A stretch of 64,000 nucleotides of DNA from Nocardioides caldifontis (GCF_008087345.1 NZ_VHIB01000018.1:19220-83219), one strand, 5' to 3'; counted from the stretch's first letter, positions 1 through 8,748 are shown. Translations and numbers: made by a program. The notes: generated by a model not told the origin, from the sequence alone.

Positions 1-1
1 C

Positions 2-106
2 ACGTCGGCCCAGGCCAAGGCGGACCAGTTCAGGGAAGCAGGCGCCGTGGTGGTCGGCAGCCTATGGGACATCGTGCCCGCTGTCGGTGATTTAGTTGCG
101 TCCTGA
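2..106 (+). CDS. C-terminal end of a succinyl-CoA-ligase-alpha-like protein (partial)
   Basis: Only the last 34 codons lie in the window; the gene enters from the left edge and stops at TGA 104-106. The tail carries a lysine-rich helix, a short run of valines and a terminal helix (AGAVVVGSLWDIVPAVGDLV), as at the end of CoA-binding alpha subunits of succinyl-CoA ligase and related NDP-forming acyl-CoA synthetases. It overlaps the next gene's start by 11 bases, so it belongs to the same transcript. The family call rests on a short stretch only; other CoA-ligase relatives are possible. Confidence 0.45.
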   Translation, partial: TSAQAKADQFREAGAVVVGSLWDIVPAVGDLVAS

Positions 107-842
107 CTTCTCGGGGGGCCCGCTGAGCCCAGACGAGGTTCTTGTCACGAAGCATGGAGCGTTCGTGAACGTGACGTTGAATCGACCACAGACGTTGAAC
201 GCAATAACGTCGTCGATGAAGACACGACTTCTCGAGATCGTCGCCGAAGCCGAGAGCGACCCCTCACTCACCGTCTTGGTACTCCGAGGCGCAGGGCGGG
301 CATTCTGCTCAGGTGCGGATCTCAGCGAACTTGACAACACGGCCCAATGGGACACTGTCAGTTCACTTCGACGTCTCGAGACCACTCAGGCGGTCGTACA
401 GGCCGTGCGGCGAAGCCGCCTCGGAATCGTGACCGTCATCCACGGTGTAGCCGCCGGAGGAGGGGTGGCCCTGGCGCTCGCAGGTGATGTCGTCCTCGCC
501 TCGCAAGATGCCTCTCTTCGGCTCGTCTTCGGGCAACGGCATCTGGTGCCGGACGCGGCCCTGTCCGACTTGCTTATCTCAGCAGTCGGCGCGCGCAAGG
601 CGCTCTCCTTGAGCTTGCTTTCGCAGAACCTCACCGCGGACGAGGCGATGACTCTTGGTCTAGTCGACAAGGTGTGCAGCCGCGACGAGCTGGACCGGAC
701 CGTGAACCAGACGGTCGATTCCTTGGCCGAGGCTGGCCCAGAAACGGTGCTTCTTATGAAGCGGCTTTTCGTTCACGAGGATCCCGTTCGAAAAGCCGTT
801 GAGGGCATGGCCCAAGCCTTGGCGTTCAAACACGCCGAATGA
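96..842 (+). CDS. Enoyl-CoA hydratase/isomerase (crotonase) family protein
   Basis: A 248-residue crotonase-fold protein, usual length for the family. It would hydrate or isomerise an enoyl-CoA. The first oxyanion segment is AFCSGADLSE (about residues 69-78) and the second is the glycine-rich AAGGGVALALAGD (about 118-130). The region that normally carries the two acidic residues (PE..xG..P) reads FGQRHLVPDAALSD, so only one acid is well placed, which favours an isomerase or a specialised member over a classical hydratase. Start is TTG 96 with a weak GGTGA six bases upstream; it overlaps the preceding stop. The TRAP transporter genes follow directly, suggesting it works on the acid they import. 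Confidence 0.85.
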   Translation: MRPDFSGGPLSPDEVLVTKHGAFVNVTLNRPQTLNAITSSMKTRLLEIVAEAESDPSLTVLVLRGAGRAFCSGADLSELDNTAQWDTVSSLRRLETTQAVVQAVRRSRLGIVTVIHGVAAGGGVALALAGDVVLASQDASLRLVFGQRHLVPDAALSDLLISAVGARKALSLSLLSQNLTADEAMTLGLVDKVCSRDELDRTVNQTVDSLAEAGPETVLLMKRLFVHEDPVRKAVEGMAQALAFKHAE

Positions 843-843
843 T

Positions 844-860
844 CAGACCGATAAGTCGAC
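844..860. promoter_or_regulatory. Candidate operator, site 1 of a recurring dyad
   Basis: The sequence is CAGACC, GATA, AGTCGA. It belongs to a set of similar dyads (half-site close to T-C/T-GACC, 4-base spacer) at 10424, 31094, 31994 and 42874. Here it lies between the crotonase stop and the ribosome binding site of the TRAP solute-binding gene. The left half is the weaker one. Function is inferred from recurrence only. Confidence 0.35.
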
Positions 861-879
861 CTTAATGAGGAGGCACCAA

Positions 880-1929
880 GTGAAGAGATCAGTTCAAGCA
901 GTTGCGTTTTCCATCGCCGCGGCAAGTCTGCTGTCAGCTTGCGGGGGTAACGACGACGCCGGGGGGGAAGGTGGGGAAGGTGGCGAGTCGGTCGAGCTGA
1001 AAGTCGCCGACCACTTCCCCGAATCAAACCCTCACGCCGCAGACGGCTCGCTCGCGTTTATCGACCACCTTGAAGGGGCTGCTCCAGAGTCTGTGGACCT
1101 TTCGGTCCAGTATCTAGGCGCAGAGCAGTTGGCTGGGGCCGACGAGCTCTTCAACGCCGTGCGCGACGGCACCACCGACATCGCTGCTGCGGTCATGTCG
1201 TACGTGACGACAGAGATCCCGGAGGCGGAGGTCGCCCAACTTCCCGGGGCCTTCGGGACCGCCGAGGAGGGCGCGCAGGCCTTCTGGGAACTCGTCAACG
1301 GACCCCTGCAGGAGAAGTTCATTGACAAGGGCACACGGCCCTTGTTTGGCACCTGCCTTCCTCCCTACCAGATCGCCACCACCGAGAAGAAGCTTGGCGA
1401 TCCCGCCGATGTAGAGGGAATGCCTCTTCGGAGCTCGGGGGGTGCGGTGACGCTGACCATCGAGAAACTAGGCGGCACCCCCGTGGAGCTGCCGGCGCCC
1501 GAGATGTACCTGGCCATGCAACGCGGCACCGTGGAAGGAGCGCTCGCACCGATCTCCAGTCTGCCCTCCTACAAGATCGAGGAGGTCGCCGACTACACGA
1601 CCACCAATCTTGCGCTGGGCAGCGCCTGCACCGTGTGGCTCATCAACGAGGAGGTGTGGGGCGGCCTCTCCAGCGACACGCAGGACGCCATTGTCGAAGC
1701 GGCGGAGCTTACCCAAGCAGACATCGGGAAGGCGATGGACGAGGCCGACGTGGCCTCGGCCGACGCGCTGACCGAAGGCGGTGTTGAGCTCTACGAGGTA
1801 CCCGATGTGGCGGCTTTCGAGGCGCGTCTGGGGAGCGTTGCGGAGGAGTGGGCATCGGATGCGGACTCGAAGGGCTACGAAGGGACAGCGACGCTCGACG
1901 CTTGGCGGGAGATCACAGGTGCGGAGTGA
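880..1929 (+). CDS. TRAP transporter solute-binding lipoprotein (DctP family)
   Basis: A 349-residue extracytoplasmic binding protein for a carboxylate. The start GTG 880 is set by GAGGAGG at 867-873. The N-terminus is a lipoprotein signal, KR then a hydrophobic stretch, with a lipobox LLSAC (Cys 21) followed by a flexible Gly/Asp/Glu-rich linker. The body has the DctP features: VKLAD-like first strand (ELKVADHFPE), the GAEQL segment, the 'MPLRSSGG' ligand-binding strand and a helix with LPAPEMYLAMQRGTVEGA near residues 205-222, typical of the family's conserved P-x-E-x-Y-x-A-L-x-x-G-x-V-D/E-G signature. DctQ and DctM genes follow in order. The ligand is unknown; the neighbouring CoA ligase, ACAD and crotonase point to an organic acid later degraded as its CoA ester. 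Confidence 0.9.
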   Translation: MKRSVQAVAFSIAAASLLSACGGNDDAGGEGGEGGESVELKVADHFPESNPHAADGSLAFIDHLEGAAPESVDLSVQYLGAEQLAGADELFNAVRDGTTDIAAAVMSYVTTEIPEAEVAQLPGAFGTAEEGAQAFWELVNGPLQEKFIDKGTRPLFGTCLPPYQIATTEKKLGDPADVEGMPLRSSGGAVTLTIEKLGGTPVELPAPEMYLAMQRGTVEGALAPISSLPSYKIEEVADYTTTNLALGSACTVWLINEEVWGGLSSDTQDAIVEAAELTQADIGKAMDEADVASADALTEGGVELYEVPDVAAFEARLGSVAEEWASDADSKGYEGTATLDAWREITGAE

Positions 1930-1969
1930 GACCCGGTTATGACGAGTCGCCGCGCAGCCCGAGACGGCC

Positions 1970-2545
1970 ATGCCGGCTGAGCCGGAACTGCGCCCATTCG
2001 ATGCGCACGGACGTCATGGTTTCCTCCGAGGATTCGACCGTGCCCTTCGCGGCACGCAAGTCCTCTTGTCCGCCGCCGGAGGCGTCATCGTCATCTTGAT
2101 GATGCTTGCCATCACTGTCGATGTGGTCGGCCGACGCTACTTAGACTCACCACTGAGCGGCACCTACGAGACGGTCGAAGACTTCTTGATGGTCGGCCTC
2201 GCATGGCTTTGTCTACCGGCCGTCCAGCGAGCCGGCGGCAATGTCCGCGTCGGGATCATCGTGGACCGGTTTTCCGCCAGGCGCCGGTACTGGCTCGCCG
2301 CTGCACCCAATGCGGCGGTGGCGGTCACACTAGGGGGACTCGCCTGGGCGGCGTTGGAGCGGGGCTTTGACCTGTGGGGGGAGACGACTTACAACACCGT
2401 GATCCCCCTTTCGCTAGGGCTCTCCTGGCTCATGATGGGATTCGGTCTCGCGGCGACGTGCCTCCAGAGCGTCGCGAGCGTATTGCTACCTGTCGCCACG
2501 GCGGATGAAGCCGACTTGGCACATGCGCCAGGAAAGTTGCGGTGA
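1970..2545 (+). CDS. TRAP transporter small permease (DctQ family)
   Basis: A 191-residue membrane protein with four predicted hydrophobic segments (about residues 32-55, 68-88, 106-130 and 146-170), the architecture of DctQ. The segment VDVVGRRYLDSPLSGTYE after the first helix is close to the DctQ consensus (RYVFN.P..W..E), and the second helix begins with a glutamate-rich ETVEDFLMV. It partners with the large permease encoded 4 bases downstream and with the DctP lipoprotein upstream. Start ATG 1970 is 40 bases after the DctP stop. Confidence 0.88.
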   Translation: MPAEPELRPFDAHGRHGFLRGFDRALRGTQVLLSAAGGVIVILMMLAITVDVVGRRYLDSPLSGTYETVEDFLMVGLAWLCLPAVQRAGGNVRVGIIVDRFSARRRYWLAAAPNAAVAVTLGGLAWAALERGFDLWGETTYNTVIPLSLGLSWLMMGFGLAATCLQSVASVLLPVATADEADLAHAPGKLR

Positions 2546-2549
2546 TCCG

Positions 2550-3842
2550 ATGGTCATCGTATTGACTCTCGGACTCTTGTTCATCCTGCTCCTGGTGGGA
2601 ACGCCCATCGCCTACGCGCTCCTCCTTGCCGGGACGCTCGGCCTTTGGCTCGAGGTGGGATGGGATTCGCTGACAGCGACTGTGCTTTCAATCTCCCACG
2701 CTGAAACCGCGAGTTTCACCCTATCAACCGTGCCCATGTTCATCCTCATGGCAGAATTTCTGTCACAGAGCCGGTTGACTGGTGACATGTTCACCGCCAT
2801 TGCGCGCTGGCTGGGGTCAGTGCGCGGTGGCTTGGCCGCCTCGACCGTGGCAGCCAATGCTGTGTTCGGGGCGATGTCCGGGTCGAGCGTTGCTGCCGCC
2901 GGACTCCTGGGCCGTGTGTCGGTCCCTCAAATGCGGAAGCATGGATACGACGAGCGCCTCTCCTTGGGAACCGTTGCCTCTTCTGGGACCCTCGCAGTGC
3001 TTATTCCACCCAGCATCGCGCTGATCGTGTACGGCGTCGCCACTGAGGTATCCATCGGCCGCCTATTTGCCGCAGCCCTCATACCAGGCCTTATTGTGGC
3101 GGTCGGCTTCGCCATTCTCGTCCTGGCGTGGGTCTTCGTATCGCCCTCGAGCGCGCCGCCTGCAGAGCGCTACACATTCAGGGAGAAACTGGCCGCGACT
3201 GTACCGGCACTCCCCGCGATCCCCCTGATTGCCCTGGTCCTCTTCGTCTTGTACTCCGGCGTGGCCACCCCGACGGAGGCGGGCGCTCTCGGTGCAGCTG
3301 CGGCATTGGCGATCGCGGTGATCTTCGGGGGATTGCGGATGCGTGGATTTGTCGCGGCGGTTGCGTCCACCGTGGCCATCAATGCGATGATCATGATGAT
3401 CATTGTCGGAGCAACAGTCTTCAGCCGATTCTTGTCGATAAGTGGCACTGCCCAAAGCTTGGTGACGACCATAAACGAATCTGGTTTGCCGTCCATCGGG
3501 GTCCTGATCCTCCTCCTTGCGCTGTACCTCATCTTGGGCTTCTTTGTGGACCAGACAGCGATCCTGCTGATGACACTTCCGGTCACATTCCCGGTGATCA
3601 TGGAACTGGGGTATGACCCGGTTTGGTTCGGCATCATCGTGACACTGACGGTTGAGATAGGCCTTATTACGCCGCCGCTCGGCTTGAACGTGCTCGTCAC
3701 TCACGCCGCCGCTGGCGGCGAATTGAGTGACATTTTCAAAGGCGCACTGATCTTCATGGTCGTCCCGGTGATTGTATTGATCGGCTTCATTGCCTTCCCT
3801 GACGCCATCACGACTTTCGGCAACATCATCTATAGAGAATGA
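2550..3842 (+). CDS. TRAP transporter large permease (DctM family)
   Basis: A 430-residue polytopic membrane protein with at least ten hydrophobic helices, the usual DctM size. Recognisable pieces are the opening GTPIAYALLLAG, the NAVFGAMSGSSVAAAG loop (about residues 98-113), the LIPPSIALIVYG segment (about 151-162) and the late G.ITPPLGLNVLV segment near residue 372, all conserved sites in DctM. I take ATG 2550 as the start because upstream in-frame codons overlap the DctQ gene and do not encode membrane sequence. It catalyses sodium-coupled uptake together with the two preceding products. Confidence 0.9.
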   Translation: MVIVLTLGLLFILLLVGTPIAYALLLAGTLGLWLEVGWDSLTATVLSISHAETASFTLSTVPMFILMAEFLSQSRLTGDMFTAIARWLGSVRGGLAASTVAANAVFGAMSGSSVAAAGLLGRVSVPQMRKHGYDERLSLGTVASSGTLAVLIPPSIALIVYGVATEVSIGRLFAAALIPGLIVAVGFAILVLAWVFVSPSSAPPAERYTFREKLAATVPALPAIPLIALVLFVLYSGVATPTEAGALGAAAALAIAVIFGGLRMRGFVAAVASTVAINAMIMMIIVGATVFSRFLSISGTAQSLVTTINESGLPSIGVLILLLALYLILGFFVDQTAILLMTLPVTFPVIMELGYDPVWFGIIVTLTVEIGLITPPLGLNVLVTHAAAGGELSDIFKGALIFMVVPVIVLIGFIAFPDAITTFGNIIYRE

Positions 3843-3855
3843 TCGGGGTATAGAG

Positions 3856-5025
3856 GTGGACTTTAACGAACCACAGGAACGTCGTGACATCCGGAATGCG
3901 GTGGCCGAGATTACCGCCCGCTTCAACGACGACTACTGGCTTGCTTGCGATCGTGACGAAGTGTTCCCCTATGAGTTCTACCAAGCGATGGCCGATGCGG
4001 GCTGGCTGGGTGTCCTGGCCCCGTTGGAGTCCGGCGGCGGATCGCTGGGAATCGCCGACGTCTGCACCATCATGGAGCAGGTCGCCTACTCCGGAGCCGC
4101 AATGGCGGGGTGCACGGCCATGCATCCCACCATCTTCGCCATGAATATCATCGCTACCTTCGGGCAAGAAGAGCTCAAGGCAGCGGTGCTACCGACGATG
4201 GCCGACGGGAGTTCGCACGTCTCGTTTGCAATCACCGAGCCGAACTCTGGTTCGGACACGACACGTATCACCACATTCGCACACCGAGACGAGGCAGGAG
4301 ATTTCGTCGTCAGCGGACAGAAGGTGTGGATATCGAAGTCAACTATGGCTGATGCCATGCTGATCCTAGTACGGACGACCCCACGTGAGGACGTCACAAG
4401 GCCCAGCGACGGGCTGACCATGCTGTATGCCGACATCGACCGAGACCGGGTGCTAACCAGAAAGATCGACAAGATGGGCCGCGCCGCGGTGGATTCTTGC
4501 GAGATGTTCATCGACGAGTTGCGAGTACCAGCTCATCGAGTCATTGGAGAGGTCGACCGCGGGTTCTACGCTTTGCTCCAAGGGTTGAACGCCGAGCGGA
4601 TCGTCATTGCGGCCGAGGCGCTTGGGCTGGGGCGCCGCGCCCTGGAAACAGCAGTCAGATACGCCAAAGAGAGGGAGGTCTTCGGACGCCCCATCGGACA
4701 AAACCAAGGAATTCAGTTCCCCCTTGCGGAGTCACTCATGGAGTTGGACGCTGCGTCGCTGGTCGTGCAACATGCGGCCTGGAAGTACGATCAAGGACTC
4801 GAATGTGGAAAGGAAGCCAACAGCGCGAAGTACCTGTGCGGGGCTGCTGGATTTCGCGCGGCCGATCGAGCTGTCCAGACGCACGGCGGCTTCGGATACG
4901 CCAAGGAGTATCACGTCGAGAGATACTTCCGAGAGTCCCGCGTTATGCGCATCGCTCCCATCAGCGAGGCGATGATTCTCAACTACATCTCCCACCGCGT
5001 GCTCGGGATGCCCAAGTCGTACTGA
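3856..5025 (+). CDS. Acyl-CoA dehydrogenase family protein
   Basis: A 389-residue flavoprotein of usual ACAD length. It has the N-terminal helical domain with the LGVLAPLESGGGSLG turn, the FAD-binding beta domain with SFAITEPNSGSDTTRI and QKVWISKS, and the C-terminal helices with RYAKEREVFGRPIGQNQ and THGGFGYAKEYHVERYFRE. At the usual catalytic position (YEGTSEI in classical members) it reads IAPISEAM, so the canonical C-terminal glutamate is absent, as in a known ACAD subgroup ending in LGMPKSY. Start GTG 3856 follows GGGG with proper spacing; an earlier ATG at 3790 lies inside the DctM gene. It follows the TRAP genes by 13 bases. Confidence 0.9.
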   Translation: MDFNEPQERRDIRNAVAEITARFNDDYWLACDRDEVFPYEFYQAMADAGWLGVLAPLESGGGSLGIADVCTIMEQVAYSGAAMAGCTAMHPTIFAMNIIATFGQEELKAAVLPTMADGSSHVSFAITEPNSGSDTTRITTFAHRDEAGDFVVSGQKVWISKSTMADAMLILVRTTPREDVTRPSDGLTMLYADIDRDRVLTRKIDKMGRAAVDSCEMFIDELRVPAHRVIGEVDRGFYALLQGLNAERIVIAAEALGLGRRALETAVRYAKEREVFGRPIGQNQGIQFPLAESLMELDAASLVVQHAAWKYDQGLECGKEANSAKYLCGAAGFRAADRAVQTHGGFGYAKEYHVERYFRESRVMRIAPISEAMILNYISHRVLGMPKSY

Positions 5026-5059
5026 TGAGCCCTCACGGACTCCCGAAGGGTTGACCATC

Positions 5060-6469
5060 ATGCAACAACCCCGCGTGCAGGGGACAATCTCGTTAGCGCC
5101 GGTGAGCGAAGCTGACTGGCCCAGCATCCAGCTCGAGAAACTGCGCCACCGACTCCGATACTGCTACGAGCGCAGCGAGTTCTACCGCCGGTTGTGGGGT
5201 GAAGTGGGAATCGACGACGCCTGGATCGACTCACTACAGAACGGCGCTGAGTTCTCGCGACAGATGCCCTTTACCACCAAACAGATGATCTTGGACGATC
5301 AGGCCAGTGAACCGCCTTTCGGCGGTCGCCTCTGCGTGGCGGAATCGGAACTGGTCGCGGTCAGTAGTTCCGGCGGTACCTCGGGCGGCAGACGTGAGCT
5401 ACAACCCCTCACCAGAATCGACGTGGTGCGCGCCTCCCGGGCGCGGACGGCCTTCGCTGGCTGCTGGACGGCGGGACTTCGACCCGGCGGAGTGGTACCG
5501 GTCCTCTTTCCGGTAGGCCCCGCCGGGGGAACCTGGTTCCCCCTGGACTGGATCAAGCAGGTCGGCGCTAGACCGCTAATGGTCATGCAGTTGCCCACCC
5601 GGGAGAAGCTCGAAGAAATGGTGACACACCGTGCGACCTTTCTCGGACACGTGCTTCCGAGCTACCTGAACGTCCTGGCTATCGAGGCTCGGAATGCGGG
5701 CATCGATCCGCGCCGAGACCTGACGAGTCTCGCAGGGATCATGTTGGCTGGAGAGTCGTACCCCGTCGCCTGGCTGGAAGCGATGAGCGACTTCTGGGGG
5801 GTGCCGATCCACGAGAACTACGGCAGTACGCAAGCTACAGGTCACCATGCCTGGACTTGCGAGCGGGGACTCGCGGCCGATGGCAGGCAGAGAGGTGTCC
5901 TGCACGTTGACGAGTTGTCGTTCTACACCGAGGTCCTGCGACCAGGGACGAGCCAGCCGGTTCAGCCGGGAGAAAGAGGAGAACTGGTCATCACGACGTT
6001 GGATGCAGTCGCGGCGCCCTACATGAGGTATCGAACCGGCGATTCAGCGGTGTACCTGGGTGAGTCTGTTTGTCCGTGCGGGCGCGCCGGAGCGTGTATC
6101 GAGGCGGGAACCATCGGCCGTATCGATGATCAGGTCAAGATTAAGGGGAACGTCGTGACTTTCACGGCGATCGAGAGCATCGTCTTCGAGACCCCGGGCG
6201 TGAAGGACTTCCGCATGCGGATCGGCACTTCTGCTGACGGCCGCACCAAGGTGGGGCTGACCCTGTGGGTGAGCGGCCACTCTGACCGCTCGATAGAAAA
6301 GGACGTCGCCACCAGACTCCACGGCCTAATGAACGTGTCAATCGACGTCGCCCGAGCCAGGGAGAGCCAACCCGCGGACGCGAATGACTCGGCGGCCTAC
6401 AAGAAGGTTCAGCGAATCGCGGACGCGCGCAGGATCGAGTTCCCCGACCGGGACGGGGCACGCCGGTGA
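5060..6469 (+). CDS. PaaK-type adenylate-forming acyl-CoA ligase
   Basis: A 469-residue enzyme of the phenylacetate-CoA ligase group, which adenylates an acid with ATP and transfers it to CoA. The N-terminal PaaK pattern (LRHRLRYCYERSEFYRRLW, then MPFTTKQMI) is clear. The phosphate-binding loop reads SSSGGTSGGRRE (about 109-120). HENYGSTQATGHH is the A5-like motif, and YMRYRTGDSAVYLGESVCPCGRAGA contains the late Asp and the cysteine pair seen in PaaK relatives. I chose ATG 5060 (AGGG at 5047-5050, spacing 9); TTG 5051 is the alternative. It probably activates the acid imported by the TRAP system. Confidence 0.85.
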   Translation: MQQPRVQGTISLAPVSEADWPSIQLEKLRHRLRYCYERSEFYRRLWGEVGIDDAWIDSLQNGAEFSRQMPFTTKQMILDDQASEPPFGGRLCVAESELVAVSSSGGTSGGRRELQPLTRIDVVRASRARTAFAGCWTAGLRPGGVVPVLFPVGPAGGTWFPLDWIKQVGARPLMVMQLPTREKLEEMVTHRATFLGHVLPSYLNVLAIEARNAGIDPRRDLTSLAGIMLAGESYPVAWLEAMSDFWGVPIHENYGSTQATGHHAWTCERGLAADGRQRGVLHVDELSFYTEVLRPGTSQPVQPGERGELVITTLDAVAAPYMRYRTGDSAVYLGESVCPCGRAGACIEAGTIGRIDDQVKIKGNVVTFTAIESIVFETPGVKDFRMRIGTSADGRTKVGLTLWVSGHSDRSIEKDVATRLHGLMNVSIDVARARESQPADANDSAAYKKVQRIADARRIEFPDRDGARR

Positions 6470-6669
6470 CCGCCTCCCAAGGCCACGCGAGCGACATCTC
6501 ATCCATGAACGAGGCCGTAGAGCCACTTCTGCGCGCTTCCCGCTCGGACGACGTCGCGGTCGCCACGTGCGCCCTCCAAGCCCTGACGGTACTCGTCGAG
6601 GGACTCAGCCACTTGGATCCGGCGAACTTTGCTTCGTACGAAGGGTTCATCATCCGATCTCCCGATTGA
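6466..6669 (+). CDS. Small hypothetical protein coupled to the CoA ligase
   Basis: A 67-residue reading frame starting with GTG 6466, overlapping the ligase stop as GTGA, the coupling used throughout this region. The product is acidic, with two short helical stretches (AVEPLLRASRSDDVAVATCALQ) and no membrane segment or known motif. No family recognised. The tight coupling is the main argument for it being real; its length and the decayed DNA that follows leave it uncertain, and it could be the truncated start of a longer gene. Confidence 0.4.
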   Translation: MTASQGHASDISSMNEAVEPLLRASRSDDVAVATCALQALTVLVEGLSHLDPANFASYEGFIIRSPD

Positions 6670-6907
6670 GACTCTGTCACAACTTCGTGGAACCGGCTTC
6701 TCCGAGTCCAGGGTGCAGGCCCTGAAGCCGTCGGTCTCGAGTAAGCACCGGGTGGTGTGGTTAGTGAGGTGCGAACCCCTAGGGCGATGCCGCGACCAGC
6801 AAGTCGCATGACCCGCCGATCCACAAGTCTTAACTGGCTCTTCACAGTTGACGGTGTAGCGAGCGGACCGGGGCCGGTGGCCGGGTAGACGTCGAGGTCT
6901 CCCGAGA

Positions 6908-7063
6908 ATGGCGGTTCCTACGCCATGGAACACCCGGCTCGAGCTAGCAAACGCGATCTTCGAGTACCTCGAGATCTGGCACAACCGGAAGCGTCGTCAC
7001 AGCCAACTCGGATGGCTCACGCCGATAGAGTTCGAGAGGAACCGCATCATCACCGTGGCATGA
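6908..7063 (+). pseudogene. IS3-family transposase (OrfB), C-terminal remnant
   Basis: About 51 codons ending at TGA 7061 match the end of IS3-family OrfB: TRLELANAIFEYLEIWHN, then RKRRHSQLGWLTPIEFER, the conserved block just after the last catalytic Glu. The DDE catalytic core is absent, so this is a fragment. No matching 5' half is found upstream within the window. It separates the TRAP block from the next gene cluster. Confidence 0.8.
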
Positions 7064-7104
7064 GATCCAACGAATCTCGACTCCGCGGAACCGGGGGCAG
7101 ACCA

Positions 7105-7132
7105 GAGCCTCCACGAAACCCGGGGCGATTCA
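7105..7132. repeat. Probable right terminal repeat of the IS3-family element
   Basis: About 40 bases after the transposase stop lies CCACGAAACCCGGGGCGATT and flanks. On the other strand it begins TGAATCGCCCCGGGTTTCGT, the form typical of IS3-family ends in actinobacteria. No left partner is visible. Identified by resemblance and position only. Confidence 0.5.
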
Positions 7133-7923
7133 GTCCCCAACGTCCCCGGAGTAGGCCTTGAGCATCTCTGGATGTGTCATCGGTCCTCCTGGTCGATCAC
7201 GGTCGAGCCGCTCCGGTGGCGGCCCGGGCGCCGGCGGCGTTCACACCCGAGTACCCAGGAAGGCCGAAGTCATCCGCACATCCGCACGGTAATCAGTCTT
7301 GTTCAGCTCCGGACCAGCAGGACAGGAACGAGGCTGCCTTCGGCACCCAAGGGCACGGCATGCGTTTGATCGGCCGACGGCTAGGGTGACGAACGGTCTC
7401 GCCGATGACCTAACTGAACACTGGCTGGTGCGTCCCTGGGGCGCACGCCCCCGAGGAAACGGGAGGCAACCCGAGGCAACGGGACACCGCTTTCACGCTC
7501 AGGACGGCGGTGCGTGCGTGCTTTGAGCGTGGTGTCCCTACGGTTCAACGCCCCCCTCGCGCACGTACGTGAGTGGCTGGCCCCGGGTCTTCGGATCCGG
7601 GGCTTCGTCCATTCCGGCCAACGAGACGCCGGGGCTTGGTAACAGCTTGGTGCCTCGCGATGTTCGGTTGTCGCCGCTGCTGCGGCGTGGTCCTCCTGGT
7701 GCTGATGGGTGGGTGTTGTCGGTCACCTATGTCGCATGGCAGCCGTTGGGCGATCACTTCACGCGACGGAATCGACGCGCTGTACTTGCCGAGACGGTCG
7801 GGCGCCGTCGTTGACACGCTGGCGGCGCTACTGGCGCCGGGCGAACTGTCGTGGGTCCGGCGAGCGTCGGTGCCCGTCGGCAGTCGGGTCAGTGTTGCGA
7901 TCGAACGCGGCCTCCCGGCGTGA
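7133..7923. other. Long stretch without a supported gene
   Basis: Reading frames here overlap one another on both strands with no recognisable protein. It contains short inverted repeats, for example GTGCG/CGCAC around 7429-7447, and a larger imperfect pair beginning GGGACACC near 7480 and ending GGTGTCCC near 7540. I see no tRNA, promoter or terminator that I would defend. Most likely decayed mobile-element DNA. Confidence 0.4.
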
Positions 7924-8748
7924 TTGGCTGGGGGTGTGTCGAAGAAGAGCCGGAAGAGGAAGAGCAGTGTGTCTAGGTCCGGGGGTGTGGACCTGGCGTT
8001 GCTCCAGGCGCTGGTGGCGAACGCCGGCCGCGATGCGTTCGCGGGGATGTTGGATGAGCCGACGCCGCAGGTGCGGGAGGTGCCGGAGCGGGTGCGGGGC
8101 TTCCGGGTGAGGGTCGATCTGATGTACGCCAAGCCGCCGATCGGAGTTGCATGTCGTGTTGCAGTCGCGATGGGCTGGGAGGACGGCCATCTGCACAGGT
8201 TCGGGGTCGGCGTGGACCAGCGTGCTCGTGCCTACTTCGTCACCGGGTTCGATCTCAGCGACGGTGACGAAGGCGTCGCTGAGGACGAGGTACGACTCGA
8301 CCAGGTGGTGTCTGCCAAGGGCGATCGGGTCTTCTATGACTACGACTTCGGCGATGGGTGGGAGCACGTGCTGGTGGTCGAAGAGGTTCTCGACGACCCT
8401 CCATCGGATCCGGTCTGTCTGAAGGGCAAGAGGGCCTGCGCGCCGGAGGATTGTGGCGGCCTGGCGGGCTACGAGGAGCTCGCCGATTGGGTTCGTGGCG
8501 GATATGACTCTCGTGTGAGGCCCATGGGGCTCGGTGCCGAGGAGATGCGGGACTGGCTGCCCCAGGGCTGGCATCCGGACCGTTTCTGGGTGGACGAGAC
8601 CAACGTCGCTGGCCTCGCTGGCTTGCGGGTTGAGCGCTTCAGCGCTGCGGAGTGCCAGGATGGCATCGCGGCGCGCGACACGGCCGGAGCACATGCCTGT
8701 GACACCCTCACGCGCCCCCCTCAAGAGGGCGTCTGCGGGTCTCTGTAG
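7924..8748 (+). CDS. Plasmid pRiA4b ORF-3 family protein (IS1096 TnpR-like)
   Basis: A 274-residue protein whose second half carries the pRiA4b ORF-3 signature: FYDYDFGDGWEHVLVVEEVL (about 139-158), CLKGKRACAPEDCGGLAGYEEL with paired cysteines (about 165-186), and an acidic tail. Members accompany some actinobacterial insertion sequences (the second gene of IS1096) and also occur alone; their biochemical role is not established. No transposase is adjacent. TTG 7924 is the longest start; GTG 7936 is an alternative and neither has a good ribosome binding site. Its 3' end overlaps the converging CoA ligase by 28 bases, which is unusual and may mean one end was formed by rearrangement. Confidence 0.75.
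   Translation: MAGGVSKKSRKRKSSVSRSGGVDLALLQALVANAGRDAFAGMLDEPTPQVREVPERVRGFRVRVDLMYAKPPIGVACRVAVAMGWEDGHLHRFGVGVDQRARAYFVTGFDLSDGDEGVAEDEVRLDQVVSAKGDRVFYDYDFGDGWEHVLVVEEVLDDPPSDPVCLKGKRACAPEDCGGLAGYEELADWVRGGYDSRVRPMGLGAEEMRDWLPQGWHPDRFWVDETNVAGLAGLRVERFSAAECQDGIAARDTAGAHACDTLTRPPQEGVCGSL

Noticed and set aside
7560..7620. Possible tRNA or attachment site around CCCCGGGTCTTCGGATCCGGGG
   Set aside because: A short inverted repeat only; no cloverleaf with anticodon and T-loop could be folded, and no second copy marks an integration.
7545..8132. Minus-strand frame of 195 codons opposite the pRiA4b ORF-3-like gene
   Set aside because: Antisense shadow with Arg/Thr-rich composition; the plus-strand frame carries real motifs.
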